Source: Thauera carbonicopians (GTDB lineage: Bacteria; Pseudomonadota; Gammaproteobacteria; Burkholderiales; Rhodocyclaceae). From it: a DNA stretch of 64,000 nucleotides. This document shows positions 20,236 to 30,445 of this stretch, piece after piece. Under the pieces are notes generated by a model that did not search any database, was not told the DNA's origin, and saw only the letters and a program-made list of their open reading frames with translations. Location: positions 310,001 through 374,000 of the forward strand of contig NZ_JANUXN010000004.1 of assembly GCF_025699485.1 (NCBI RefSeq), read 5' to 3'. Each line of letters opens with the position of its first letter. Position 1 is the first letter of the stretch. The position numbers were made by a program, and so were the translations under genes.

Positions 20236-21972
20236 TCATTTCCCGCCCTTCGCCCACGAATCCTTCAGCGTGACCGTGCGGTTGAATACCGGCGAGCCGG
20301 GTTTCGAATCGACGCGGTCGGCGACGAAGTAACCGTGGCGCTCGAACTGGAAGCGGTCCTCGGCCTGGGCGTCCTTCAGCGCCGGTTCCAGCCAGGCGGT
20401 GACGGTGCGCTTGCTGTCCGGGTTGATGTCGTCGAGGAAGTCGCGCTCGGTGTCCGGGGCGTCGCCTTCGCGGCGCTGGCCGGGGTGGGGATGGGCGAAC
20501 AGGCGGTCGTACAGGCGCACTTCGGCCTGGTAGCCGTGCGCGGCCGAGACCCAGTGCAGGTTGCCCTTGACCTTGTAGTTGTCGGCGCCCGGCGTGCCGG
20601 ACTTGGAGTCGGGCATGTATTCGGCCAGCACCGCGGTGACATTGCCGTCGGCGTCCTTCTCGCAGCCGGTGCATTTGACGACGAAGCCGTAGCGCAGCCG
20701 CGCCATGTTGCCGGGGTAGAGGCGGCGGAAGCCCCTGATGGGTTCTTCCATGAAGTCCTCGCGCTCGATCCACAGCTCGCGGCCGAACGGCATCTCGCGC
20801 TTGCCGAGCTCGGGCTTGAGCGGGTGCTTGGGCGCCTCGCACAGCTCGGACTGGCCTTCGGGGTAGTTGGTGATGACCAGCCGCAGCGGATCGAGCACGG
20901 CGACGCGGCGTTCGGCGGCTTCGTTGAGGTCGTCGCGCATGCACTCTTCGAGCACGCTCATGTCGATCCAGGCGTCGGCCTTGGAGACGCCGATGCGCTC
21001 GGCGAAGCGGCGGAAGCCGGCCGGCGTGAAGCCGCGGCGGCGGGCGCCGATCAGGGTCGGCAGGCGGGGGTCGTCCCAGCCGTCGACATGGCCTTCGTTG
21101 ACGAGCTGGATCAGCTTGCGCTTCGACAGCACGACGTAAGTCAGGTTGAGGCGGGAGAATTCGATCTGCTGCGGCAGCGGGCGCGGGAAGTGGCCTTCGG
21201 CCGCCAGCGCGTCGAGCAGCCAGTCGTAGAAGGGGCGCTGGTCCTCGAATTCGAGCGTGCACACCGAGTGGGTGATGTTCTCGATCGCGTCCTCGATCGG
21301 GTGGGCGAAGGTGTACATCGGGTAGATGCACCACTTGTCGCCGCTGCGGTGGTGGCTGGCGTGGCGGATGCGGTAGATCGCCGGGTCGCGCAGGTTGATG
21401 TTGGGGCTGGCCATGTCGATCTTCGCGCGCAGCACGTGAGTGCCTTCGGCGAACTCTCCGGCGCGCATGCGCTCGAAGAGCTCCAGGTTCTCGGCCACGC
21501 TGCGGTCGCGCCAGGGGCTGTTCTTGCCCGGTTCGGTCAGCGTGCCTCGGTTGGTCCGCATCTCTTCGGCCGACTGCGAATCGACATAGGCCTTGCCGGC
21601 CTTGATCAGGCTGACGGCGCAGGCGTGCATGGTGTCGAAGTAGTCCGAGGCGAAATACAGGTGTTCGCCCCAGTCGAAACCGAGCCAGTGCACCGCTTCG
21701 ATGATGGCGTCGACGTACTCCTGCTCTTCCTTTTCCGGGTTGGTGTCGTCGAAGCGCATGTGGCAGACGCCGCCATAGGCTTCGGCGAGGCCGAAATTCA
21801 GGCAGATCGACTTGGCGTGGCCGTAGTGCAGGTAGCCGTTCGGTTCGGGCGGGAAGCGCGTCTCGACGCGGCCACCCCATTTCCCGCTGCGAATGTCTTC
21901 GTCGATGATGTTGCGGATGAAGTTGCTCGGTGCGGCGGCTTCGGCGCCGGTCTTGCTGTCGGGGTGATTCAT
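20236..21972 (-). CDS. glnS: Glutaminyl-tRNA synthetase
   Basis: 578 aa, class I synthetase that charges tRNA-Gln. The HIGH-equivalent PPEPNGYLHYGHAKS (about 41-55) and the KMSKS-equivalent VLSKRKL (about 275-281) are intact, followed by the two anticodon-binding beta-barrels. A much longer open frame runs upstream to 23388 but crosses the MscS gene in antisense; ATG 21972 gives the normal family N-terminus. No convincing SD precedes it. Probably cotranscribed with the export operon 30 bp downstream. Confidence 0.95.
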   Translation of the reverse strand: MNHPDSKTGAEAAAPSNFIRNIIDEDIRSGKWGGRVETRFPPEPNGYLHYGHAKSICLNFGLAEAYGGVCHMRFDDTNPEKEEQEYVDAIIEAVHWLGFDWGEHLYFASDYFDTMHACAVSLIKAGKAYVDSQSAEEMRTNRGTLTEPGKNSPWRDRSVAENLELFERMRAGEFAEGTHVLRAKIDMASPNINLRDPAIYRIRHASHHRSGDKWCIYPMYTFAHPIEDAIENITHSVCTLEFEDQRPFYDWLLDALAAEGHFPRPLPQQIEFSRLNLTYVVLSKRKLIQLVNEGHVDGWDDPRLPTLIGARRRGFTPAGFRRFAERIGVSKADAWIDMSVLEECMRDDLNEAAERRVAVLDPLRLVITNYPEGQSELCEAPKHPLKPELGKREMPFGRELWIEREDFMEEPIRGFRRLYPGNMARLRYGFVVKCTGCEKDADGNVTAVLAEYMPDSKSGTPGADNYKVKGNLHWVSAAHGYQAEVRLYDRLFAHPHPGQRREGDAPDTERDFLDDINPDSKRTVTAWLEPALKDAQAEDRFQFERHGYFVADRVDSKPGSPVFNRTVTLKDSWAKGGK

Positions 21973-22182
21973 CGGATTCAAGGGAGCTGGAGAGTTGCGG
22001 GCGGCCTGCCGGCATGGCCCATGGATGCTTGCGATTGGGGTGGATTGTAGCCGATTGGCTCCACCCGTCGGGCCGGGGAGGCAGAAGGGCGGGAAATCGG
22101 CTGGATATAATTTGCGCCAAATGCGCTTCGCCCGCGGACGGCGTTCGGATATACGCTGGGGCGAGTTTTTCGTGGAGATGGA

Positions 22183-23496
22183 ATGCAAGAGGATTTCGAT
22201 GCTGCTGTCGGTGCGCTGGAGCAGCATCCAGCGCTTTACACGCTGGTAGCGGTCGGCAGTCTGCTGGCCCTCGCCTGGCTGGCGAACTGGCTGACCAAGC
22301 ACGTCCTGCTGCGCGGCCTGCGCACGCTGCTGGGCGCGAGCGTGCTTGCCCGGGACGGCGAGCCGGGCGGAACGAGTCCGATGCGGGTGGTGTCGCGGCT
22401 GTCGAACGTCGTCCCCGCGCTGGTGCTGATGATCGGCGTCGGCATGGTGCCGCACCTTCCCGAAGCGCTGGTGACGGTGGTCCAGAACGTCTGCAGCGCC
22501 TTCATCGTGCTGACGGTGGCGCTGGCGCTGGGCGGCCTGATGAACATTCTCGGCGCGCGCTATCAGCGCCGCCCGAGCGCCCGGATCCGGCCGATCAAGG
22601 GTTATGTCGAGGTGACCAAGATCGTCATCTACTTCATCGCCGCGATCCTGATGGTGGCGAGCCTGGTCGATCGTTCGCCGCTGATCCTGCTGTCCGGCCT
22701 GGGGGCGATGGCGGCGGTGCTGATGCTGATCTTCCAGGACACCTTGCTGTCGCTCGTCGCCAGCATCCAGCTGGCGTCCAACGACATGGTCCGGATCGGC
22801 GACTGGATCGAGATGTCGCAACTGAACGCGGATGGCGACGTCATCGACATCGCGCTGCACACGGTGAAGGTGCAGAACTTCGACAAGACCATCACGACCA
22901 TCCCGACCAAGCGCCTGATCTCGGATTCGTTCCGCAACTGGCGCGGCATGCGTGAATCGGGCGGGCGGCGGATCAAGCGCAGCCTCTACATCGACCAGCA
23001 CAGCATCCGCTTCCTGACCGACGAAGAACGCCGGCGCCTCGACCGCTTCGCGCTGCTCGACGGCTACCTGCCGGCCAAGGAGGCCGAACTGGAGGCCTGG
23101 AACGCCAGCCTGCCGGGCGGCGAGCGCGACGTCGTCAATCGCCGCCGCGTCACCAACATCGGCACTTTCCGTGCCTATGTCGACCGCTACCTGCGCCATC
23201 ACCCCGGCGTGCATCAGGGCATGATGCTGATGGTGCGCCAGATGGCGCCGACTTCCGACGGCCTGCCGCTGGAAATCTACTGTTTCTCCAACTCCGTCGT
23301 GTGGGCCGAGTACGAAGGCACGCAGTCGGACATCTTCGACCATCTGCTGGCCATCCTGCCGGAGTTCGGCCTGCGCGTGTTCCAGCATCCCAGCGGCGCC
23401 GACATGCGTGCGCTCGGCCGCGGCATGCAGGCGTCGGAGGGCTTCCCTGCCGGCATCGATGGCGGCCCGAGCGTGATCGACAGGGCGCGCGGATAG
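22183..23496 (+). CDS. Mechanosensitive ion channel, MscS family (YbdG-like)
   Basis: 437-aa inner-membrane channel that opens under membrane tension. About five N-terminal hydrophobic helices (residues 15-185) lead to the MscS pore and beta domain: GLGAMAAVLMLIFQDTLLSLVASIQL corresponds to the pore-lining TM3 and SNDMVRIGDWIEM to the beta domain. The C-terminal cytoplasmic domain is the long form of YbdG/MscM rather than short MscS. GTGGAGATGGA before the ATG supplies the SD. Divergent from glnS with a 210-bp gap. Confidence 0.87.
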   Translation: MQEDFDAAVGALEQHPALYTLVAVGSLLALAWLANWLTKHVLLRGLRTLLGASVLARDGEPGGTSPMRVVSRLSNVVPALVLMIGVGMVPHLPEALVTVVQNVCSAFIVLTVALALGGLMNILGARYQRRPSARIRPIKGYVEVTKIVIYFIAAILMVASLVDRSPLILLSGLGAMAAVLMLIFQDTLLSLVASIQLASNDMVRIGDWIEMSQLNADGDVIDIALHTVKVQNFDKTITTIPTKRLISDSFRNWRGMRESGGRRIKRSLYIDQHSIRFLTDEERRRLDRFALLDGYLPAKEAELEAWNASLPGGERDVVNRRRVTNIGTFRAYVDRYLRHHPGVHQGMMLMVRQMAPTSDGLPLEIYCFSNSVVWAEYEGTQSDIFDHLLAILPEFGLRVFQHPSGADMRALGRGMQASEGFPAGIDGGPSVIDRARG

Positions 23497-23770
23497 GCCT
23501 TCTCACGGTCGCCGTCGCGGGCATCCCGGGGAGGTGGCCGATCCACGCAGCCTGTCGGCCGTGACGTACGACACGCCGACGGCGATGCTGTCCGGTGCGC
23601 CGCTGCCTGCCTGTGCTCCGGTTCTGGCAACATGAGCGATCCATGCGATTTTCATCATGCGGATGGCCGGCGCGGAGCCGGTCATCCTTTGTTGCACACC
23701 GGGCTGGCGTAGGTACCGCACTGGGCGTGGATAATCGCCTGGCCTGTTACAAATCTGGAGGCTGGACATC

Positions 23771-24436
23771 ATGAAGAAGATCATCGTTTCCCTGACTGCG
23801 CTCACCTTCGCCGCCGGCGGCCTGGTCGGCTGCGCCAACATGAGCGAAACCCAGCGCGACACCGGCGTCGGTGCCGGCATCGGCGCCGTGGCCGGTGCGG
23901 CGATCGGGCGCGCGACGGCCGGTGGCAACAAGAGCAAGAGCACCACGACCGGGGCGGCGGTGGGCGCCGCGGTGGGCGCTGCGGGCGGCTATCTGTGGTC
24001 GCAGCACATGCAGAAGCAGAAGGCCGAGATGGAGCAGGCGACCCAGGGCACCGGCATCGGCGTCAGCCAGACCGCCGACAACCAGCTCAAGGTCGATATC
24101 CCGAGCGATGTCTCCTTCGACACCGGCCGCTACGACATCAAGCCGAACATGCGCCCGGTGCTCGACCGGCTGGCGGGCGGCTTGAACCAGCACCCGGTCA
24201 CCACCGTCACCATCATCGGCCACACCGACAGCACCGGCAGCGACGCGGTCAACAATCCCTTGTCGATCAACCGTGCCGCCGCAGTGCGCGACTACCTGAC
24301 GGCGCGCGGCGTGTCGGCGCAGCGCATCGCCATCGACGGCCGCGGCTCGCGCCAGCCGGTCGCCGACAACTCGACTGTGTCCGGCCGTGCGATGAACCGC
24401 CGCGTCGAGATCTTCGTCGGCGAAGCGGCACAGTAA
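23771..24436 (+). CDS. OmpA-family lipoprotein (YiaD-like)
   Basis: 221-aa outer-membrane lipoprotein. Lipobox LVGC with Cys21 as lipidation site, a Gly-rich glycine-zipper region (about 34-82) and an OmpA peptidoglycan-binding domain (about 105-215) with the conserved IIGHTDSTGS and LSINRAAAVRDYL segments. Resembles E. coli YiaD, which anchors the outer membrane to peptidoglycan. Good SD (CTGGAGG) 10 nt before the start. A long GC-rich 274-bp gap lies upstream with no gene seen. Confidence 0.88.
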   Translation: MKKIIVSLTALTFAAGGLVGCANMSETQRDTGVGAGIGAVAGAAIGRATAGGNKSKSTTTGAAVGAAVGAAGGYLWSQHMQKQKAEMEQATQGTGIGVSQTADNQLKVDIPSDVSFDTGRYDIKPNMRPVLDRLAGGLNQHPVTTVTIIGHTDSTGSDAVNNPLSINRAAAVRDYLTARGVSAQRIAIDGRGSRQPVADNSTVSGRAMNRRVEIFVGEAAQ

Positions 24437-24489
24437 GGCCGTCCGGTTTTTCCCGGGCCGGCTTCCTGCCTGGCCCGAAAGAAATTGGC

Positions 24490-24524
24490 AACGCCCGCCC
24501 GGGAAGCTCTCCCGGGCGGGCGTT
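24490..24524. terminator. Bidirectional terminator between the OmpA-like gene and thiC
   Basis: Perfect 15-bp inverted repeat, arms 24490-24504 and 24510-24524, 5-nt loop, followed by a T-containing tract on the plus strand. Lies between two convergent stops. Confidence 0.8.
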
Positions 24525-24548
24525 GTCGTTGTGCCGCCGGAACCGTGC

Positions 24549-26618
<2,070 letters not shown>

Positions 26619-27506
26619 TCAGTCCGAACCGTTCCGTACGCGCCACAGCGCGTGGAAGTGATGGACCGGTCCATGGCCGCTGCCTACCGCCAGCTGGTCT
26701 GCATGCGCGATCGCATTCACCAGCCATTGGCGCGCATGGCGTACCGCTGCTTCGACCGGGCGGAAGTCGCCCGCCGTCTGGGGCAGCAGCGCGGCGATGG
26801 CCGAGCTCAGCGTGCAGCCGGTACCGTGGGTGTTGCGGGTGTCGATGCGCCGGGCGGGCAGTTCGACCATGCGGTCGCCGTCGAACAGCAGGTCGGTCAA
26901 CTCGTTGCCCGGCAGATGGCCGCCCTTCAGCAGCACCCAGCGTTCGGACGACTGCGGCAGCAGTTCGCGCAGGCGCTCGGCGGCGCGGTACATTTCCTTG
27001 ACCGATTCCGGGGCGCGCTGCTCGAGCAGCACGCCGGCTTCGGGCAGGTTGGGGGTGATCATGAAAGCCTGCGGGAACAGCGCCTCGCGCATCATCGCGA
27101 TCGCGCTTTTTGCCAGCAGGCTGTCGCCGCTCTTGGCGACCATGACCGGGTCGAGCACGACCCTGGCGGCCTGCCAGTGGGCGAGGCGGTCGGCAACGGT
27201 GGCGGTGACTTCGGCGCTGCCGAGCATGCCGATCTTGGTGGCGTGCAAACGCACGTCGGCGAACAGGGTGTCGATCTGCAGGCGCAGGAAATCGGTCGGC
27301 GGCACATGCACGCCGGTCACGGCCTGCGTATTCTGCGCGGTCAGAGCCGCGACCACGCCGCAGCCGAAAGCGCCGAGCGCGGAGAAGGTCTTGATGTCGG
27401 CGAAGACGCCTGCGCCGCCTGACGGATCGATGCCGGCGATCGAGACGACGTTCGGAATGTGGGATGTACTGCTGGCCGCAGCCGCGGATGATGCAGATGA
27501 GTTCAT
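26619..27506 (-). CDS. thiD: Hydroxymethylpyrimidine/phosphomethylpyrimidine kinase ThiD
   Basis: 295-aa ribokinase-family enzyme that phosphorylates HMP and HMP-P, directly downstream of the ThiC product in the pathway. SIAGIDPSGGAGVFADIKTF (about 22-41) binds substrate; the anion hole and catalytic Asp are in NTHGTGCTLSSA (about 228-239). The Ala/Ser-rich first 16 residues look dispensable. The start codon lies immediately after a TPP riboswitch. Confidence 0.95.
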   Translation of the reverse strand: MNSSASSAAAASSTSHIPNVVSIAGIDPSGGAGVFADIKTFSALGAFGCGVVAALTAQNTQAVTGVHVPPTDFLRLQIDTLFADVRLHATKIGMLGSAEVTATVADRLAHWQAARVVLDPVMVAKSGDSLLAKSAIAMMREALFPQAFMITPNLPEAGVLLEQRAPESVKEMYRAAERLRELLPQSSERWVLLKGGHLPGNELTDLLFDGDRMVELPARRIDTRNTHGTGCTLSSAIAALLPQTAGDFRPVEAAVRHARQWLVNAIAHADQLAVGSGHGPVHHFHALWRVRNGSD

Positions 27507-27510
27507 GAGT

Positions 27511-27592
27511 CCGTTTCCCTACGCCGGTGCGAGCCGGATCAGGTTCCAAGGGTGTATCTCAGCCCATTCGCCATGGGCACCCCCAACGAGAG
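27511..27592 (-). promoter_or_regulatory. TPP riboswitch (THI element) upstream of thiD
   Basis: On the minus strand the diagnostic CTGAGATACACCC (plus 27550-27562) and GAACCTGATCCGGCTCG with GTAGGGAA (plus 27515-27546) are both present, with GGGGGTGCC at the 5' side (plus 27578-27588). The aptamer ends only about 5 nt before the thiD ATG, and its 3' strand contains AGGGAA, the only plausible SD; TPP binding would therefore mask the RBS. No separate terminator stem is visible. Confidence 0.95.
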
Positions 27593-27690
27593 CGGCAGAC
27601 GATACTGCATGTGCTCTCGTGTGGCAAGGGTCTCAAGATTTCGCTGGCGGGGTCGTTTAGGATCGTACCGATCCGAATCCGGCTGTTTCG

Positions 27691-29271
27691 ATGAAACCGT
27701 TCCGTCCGCTTCTCCTCGCCATGCTGGTCGCCATGCCCTTGCAGGACGCGCTTGCCGCCGACTGGCAACTGGTGCTGAGCGACCGCAGCCGGCGCGTCGA
27801 AATCGATCGCGCCAGCATCTTCTCGTCCGACCGCGGCACCAAGGTGTCGTGGGGCAGGGTGGTGCTGGGCAGGGCGGAAGCGGCTGCTTCCGGCTACGCC
27901 ACGATCAAGGCGCTAAATCGTTATGACTGCCAGAACCGGACTTTCGCCACCGTCAAGCGCGTCTATCTGGACATCGACGACAACATCGTGCGCGAGGAGC
28001 CGGTCGCCGATGCGCAGCCGCTGCAGGTGACGCCGGGGTCGGTGGATGAACGGATGTGGCGCGAGGTCTGCGGCCCTCCATCCGCCGCCGACATCCAGAA
28101 AGTCGCGGGCGAGATCCAGAAGCTGGCCGGGAAGGCCATGCCGCAGGCAATCGCCGTCAAGCCTGCCGAGCGGTTGCAGCCTGTCGAAGCGTCTGCCCGT
28201 CCCGGCCCGATCGAGGCGGGCGATATTTCGGCGCAGCCGCTCCGTGCGGCGGATACGCAGCCAGCGCCGGCGTCGATCGTGCCGGGCTTGCCCGGCGTCA
28301 AACCGGCCAGGCCTGATGCGCAAGCGATGGCGCGGGAGGCGCCCAAAGCCCCGGAGGCTGCGCCGCAGCGCCCGGCCGGGCGGCCTGAACCCATGGCTGC
28401 CGTGCAGAAACCGAAGCCGAGCGCTGCGCGCAAAGCGTCCGCGGGCGAGGCGGCCAGGCCACGCGCCACGCCGCCGGCCCGGTCGCCAGGGGGAAGCGGG
28501 CAGCCGCCAGCGCTTGCGGCGAAGCCGGTGGGCGAGGCGGCAAAGGCCGATCCGCTGGAGGCGCTGCTGCAGGCCCAGCGCAGCAGACCGGCAGGGCCGG
28601 GCTGGAGCTACGAGGGCGAGACCGGCCCCGACGCATGGGGGCGGCTGCGGCCCGACTGGCGCACCTGCAGCGAGGGGCAGCGCCAGTCGCCGATCGATCT
28701 GCGCGAAGGCCTGGCGGTCGATCTGGCCCCGGTCAAGTTCCATTACCACGCCAGCGGTTTCCGCATCAGCGATACCGGCAACACGCTGCAGGTCGATGTC
28801 GGCGGCGGCATGGGCATGGAGGTGCGGGGCGTCCGCTACGAGCTCGAGCGCTTCACGCTTCACCGCCCGTCGCAGGAGCGCATCGGCGGCATGGCCTACG
28901 ACATGGCGATGTACCTCGAGCATCGCAGCGCCGGCGGCGACATCGCGATGCTGGCCGTGCAACTGACGGTCGGCACGGAGCCCAACGCGCTGCTGCAGAC
29001 GTTGTGGAACAACCTGCCGCTCGATCGCGGCCGCGAGTACGTGCCCGATGCGGCCATCGACCTGGCCACTTTCGTGCCGGCCGATCCGGCCCATTTCCTT
29101 TATCTGGGCTCGCTGCCGACGCCGCCCTGCACCGAGGACGTGGTGTGGGTGGTGATGAAGACACCGGTGGAGATGAGCGCCGATCAGCTCGCCCTCTTCA
29201 GCCGCCTGTACGCGCGCAATACGCGGCCGATCCAGCCGACCAACGGCCGCCTGGTGCTCGAGTCGCGCTGA
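27691..29271 (+). CDS. Carbonic-anhydrase-like protein with N-terminal surface-adhesin E-like domain; zinc ligands lost
   Basis: 526-aa exported protein: signal peptide 1-22; a surface-adhesin E-like domain (about 24-127); a long Ala/Pro/Lys-rich linker (about 140-300); and an alpha-carbonic anhydrase fold (about 303-526) with RQSPIDLRE, GSLPTPPCTEDVVW and QPTNGR. In active enzymes three His bind zinc in FHFHTPSEH and EMHLVH. Here the matching positions read FTLHRPSQE and AMYLEH: the first His is Thr389, the third is Tyr408, and only His391 remains. Carbonic anhydrase activity is therefore unlikely; a binding or structural role is more plausible. Divergent from thiD. Confidence 0.8.
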   Translation: MKPFRPLLLAMLVAMPLQDALAADWQLVLSDRSRRVEIDRASIFSSDRGTKVSWGRVVLGRAEAAASGYATIKALNRYDCQNRTFATVKRVYLDIDDNIVREEPVADAQPLQVTPGSVDERMWREVCGPPSAADIQKVAGEIQKLAGKAMPQAIAVKPAERLQPVEASARPGPIEAGDISAQPLRAADTQPAPASIVPGLPGVKPARPDAQAMAREAPKAPEAAPQRPAGRPEPMAAVQKPKPSAARKASAGEAARPRATPPARSPGGSGQPPALAAKPVGEAAKADPLEALLQAQRSRPAGPGWSYEGETGPDAWGRLRPDWRTCSEGQRQSPIDLREGLAVDLAPVKFHYHASGFRISDTGNTLQVDVGGGMGMEVRGVRYELERFTLHRPSQERIGGMAYDMAMYLEHRSAGGDIAMLAVQLTVGTEPNALLQTLWNNLPLDRGREYVPDAAIDLATFVPADPAHFLYLGSLPTPPCTEDVVWVVMKTPVEMSADQLALFSRLYARNTRPIQPTNGRLVLESR

Positions 29272-29434
29272 ATCCGCGTGCCTGGCGTTCGCGGCTTCGC
29301 TTCCCGCGCTTCGCCCGCGATCCATTCCCGTCGCAAGGCATCAACTGCGTTAGAATGACGCGGTTTTGCCACGATGGACGGCGTATCGAGTCGGCGTCCG
29401 CCAAGAGTCCGCCTATTTTCGCCGGGAGCACTTG

Positions 29435-30088
29435 ATGAACTTCGAAAAAGCACGCTTCAACATGGTCGAGCAGCAGATCCGCCCCTGGGAGGTGCTGGAT
29501 CAGGACGTGCTCGATCTCCTGATGACGGTCAAGCGCGAGGAATTCGTGCCGGCGGAGGCGCGCGCGCTGGCGTTCGCCGACGTCGAGATCCCGATCGGCT
29601 GTGGCCAGATGATGCTGAAGCCGGTCATCGAAGGCAAGGTGCTGCAGGCGCTGCAACCGTCGAAGTCCGACTCCGCGCTCGAGATCGGCACCGGTTCCGG
29701 CTTTTTCGCCGCGCTGCTGGCCGCGCGCTGCGAATGGGTGCGGACGATGGAAATCGAGCCCGAGCTGGTCAAGCTCGCCTCCGCCAACCTGGAGCGCAAT
29801 GGCGTCGAGAACGTCGTCGTCGCCCAGGGCGATGGCATCGACGGCTGGCCCGAGCGTGCGCCGTACGACGTGATCGTCGTTTCGGGCGGCGTGCAGGAGG
29901 TGCCGCAGGCGCTGCTGGAGCAGCTCAAGGTCGGCGGCCGCCTGTTCGCCTTCGTCGGCGAGGCACCGGTGATGAAGGCCCGCCTGATCACCTGCGAGGC
30001 CGAAGGGCGTTTCCGCAGCGAAGACATCTTCGAAACCGTCGTGCCGATGCTGCAGAACGCAGCGCGCCGCGACAGCTTCAGCTTCTGA
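29435..30088 (+). CDS. Protein-L-isoaspartate O-methyltransferase family protein
   Basis: 217-aa SAM-dependent methyltransferase of the PCMT fold. SAM-binding motif I is LEIGTGSGFFAALLA (about 82-96). The substrate loop, normally SQPYIVA-like in the repair enzyme, reads GCGQMMLKPVIEG here, so this may be a paralogue with another role. ATG 29435 follows GGGAG by 5 nt; a longer frame from 29366 is unsupported. First of a tight unit with a rhodanese (7 bp) and a TolC homologue (26 bp). Confidence 0.8.
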   Translation: MNFEKARFNMVEQQIRPWEVLDQDVLDLLMTVKREEFVPAEARALAFADVEIPIGCGQMMLKPVIEGKVLQALQPSKSDSALEIGTGSGFFAALLAARCEWVRTMEIEPELVKLASANLERNGVENVVVAQGDGIDGWPERAPYDVIVVSGGVQEVPQALLEQLKVGGRLFAFVGEAPVMKARLITCEAEGRFRSEDIFETVVPMLQNAARRDSFSF

Positions 30089-30095
30089 GCCGCCC

Positions 30096-30419
30096 ATGCA
30101 GCAGATCGGTCCGCGCGACCTGGCCGAGCGCCTGAACGATGCCTCCCGGGAAGCGCCATTGCTGCTCGACGTGCGCGAGCCCTGGGAGTTCGAACTGTGC
30201 CGCATCGACGGTTCGGTGCCGATGCCGATGGGCAGCGTGCCTGCGCGCCTTGCCGAACTGGATCGCGACCGCGAGACGGTCGTGATCTGCCACCACGGCG
30301 GGCGCAGCGCCCAGGTGTGCATGTTCCTCGAACATCAGGGCTTCAGCAGGGTCATCAACCTGGCGAGTGGCGTTGCCGGCTGGGCGGCACAGGTGGATCC
30401 GGGCATGCCGCAATACTGA
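30096..30419 (+). CDS. Rhodanese-like sulfurtransferase domain protein
   Basis: 107-aa single rhodanese domain with the active-site loop CHHGGRS (about 67-73; Cys is the persulfide carrier) and LLLDVREPWEFELCRIDGS at the N-terminal half. Cytoplasmic, no signal peptide. Of the GlpE/PspE size class. Sits 7 bp after the methyltransferase gene and 26 bp before the TolC gene. Confidence 0.88.
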   Translation: MQQIGPRDLAERLNDASREAPLLLDVREPWEFELCRIDGSVPMPMGSVPARLAELDRDRETVVICHHGGRSAQVCMFLEHQGFSRVINLASGVAGWAAQVDPGMPQY

Positions 30420-30445
30420 GCGGCAGCCTGTCTCCGGAGGTTCGA

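Noticed and set aside
21973-23388. Upstream extension of glnS to 1050 residues
   Set aside because: Would run antisense through the MscS gene; GlnRS has its normal start at 21972.
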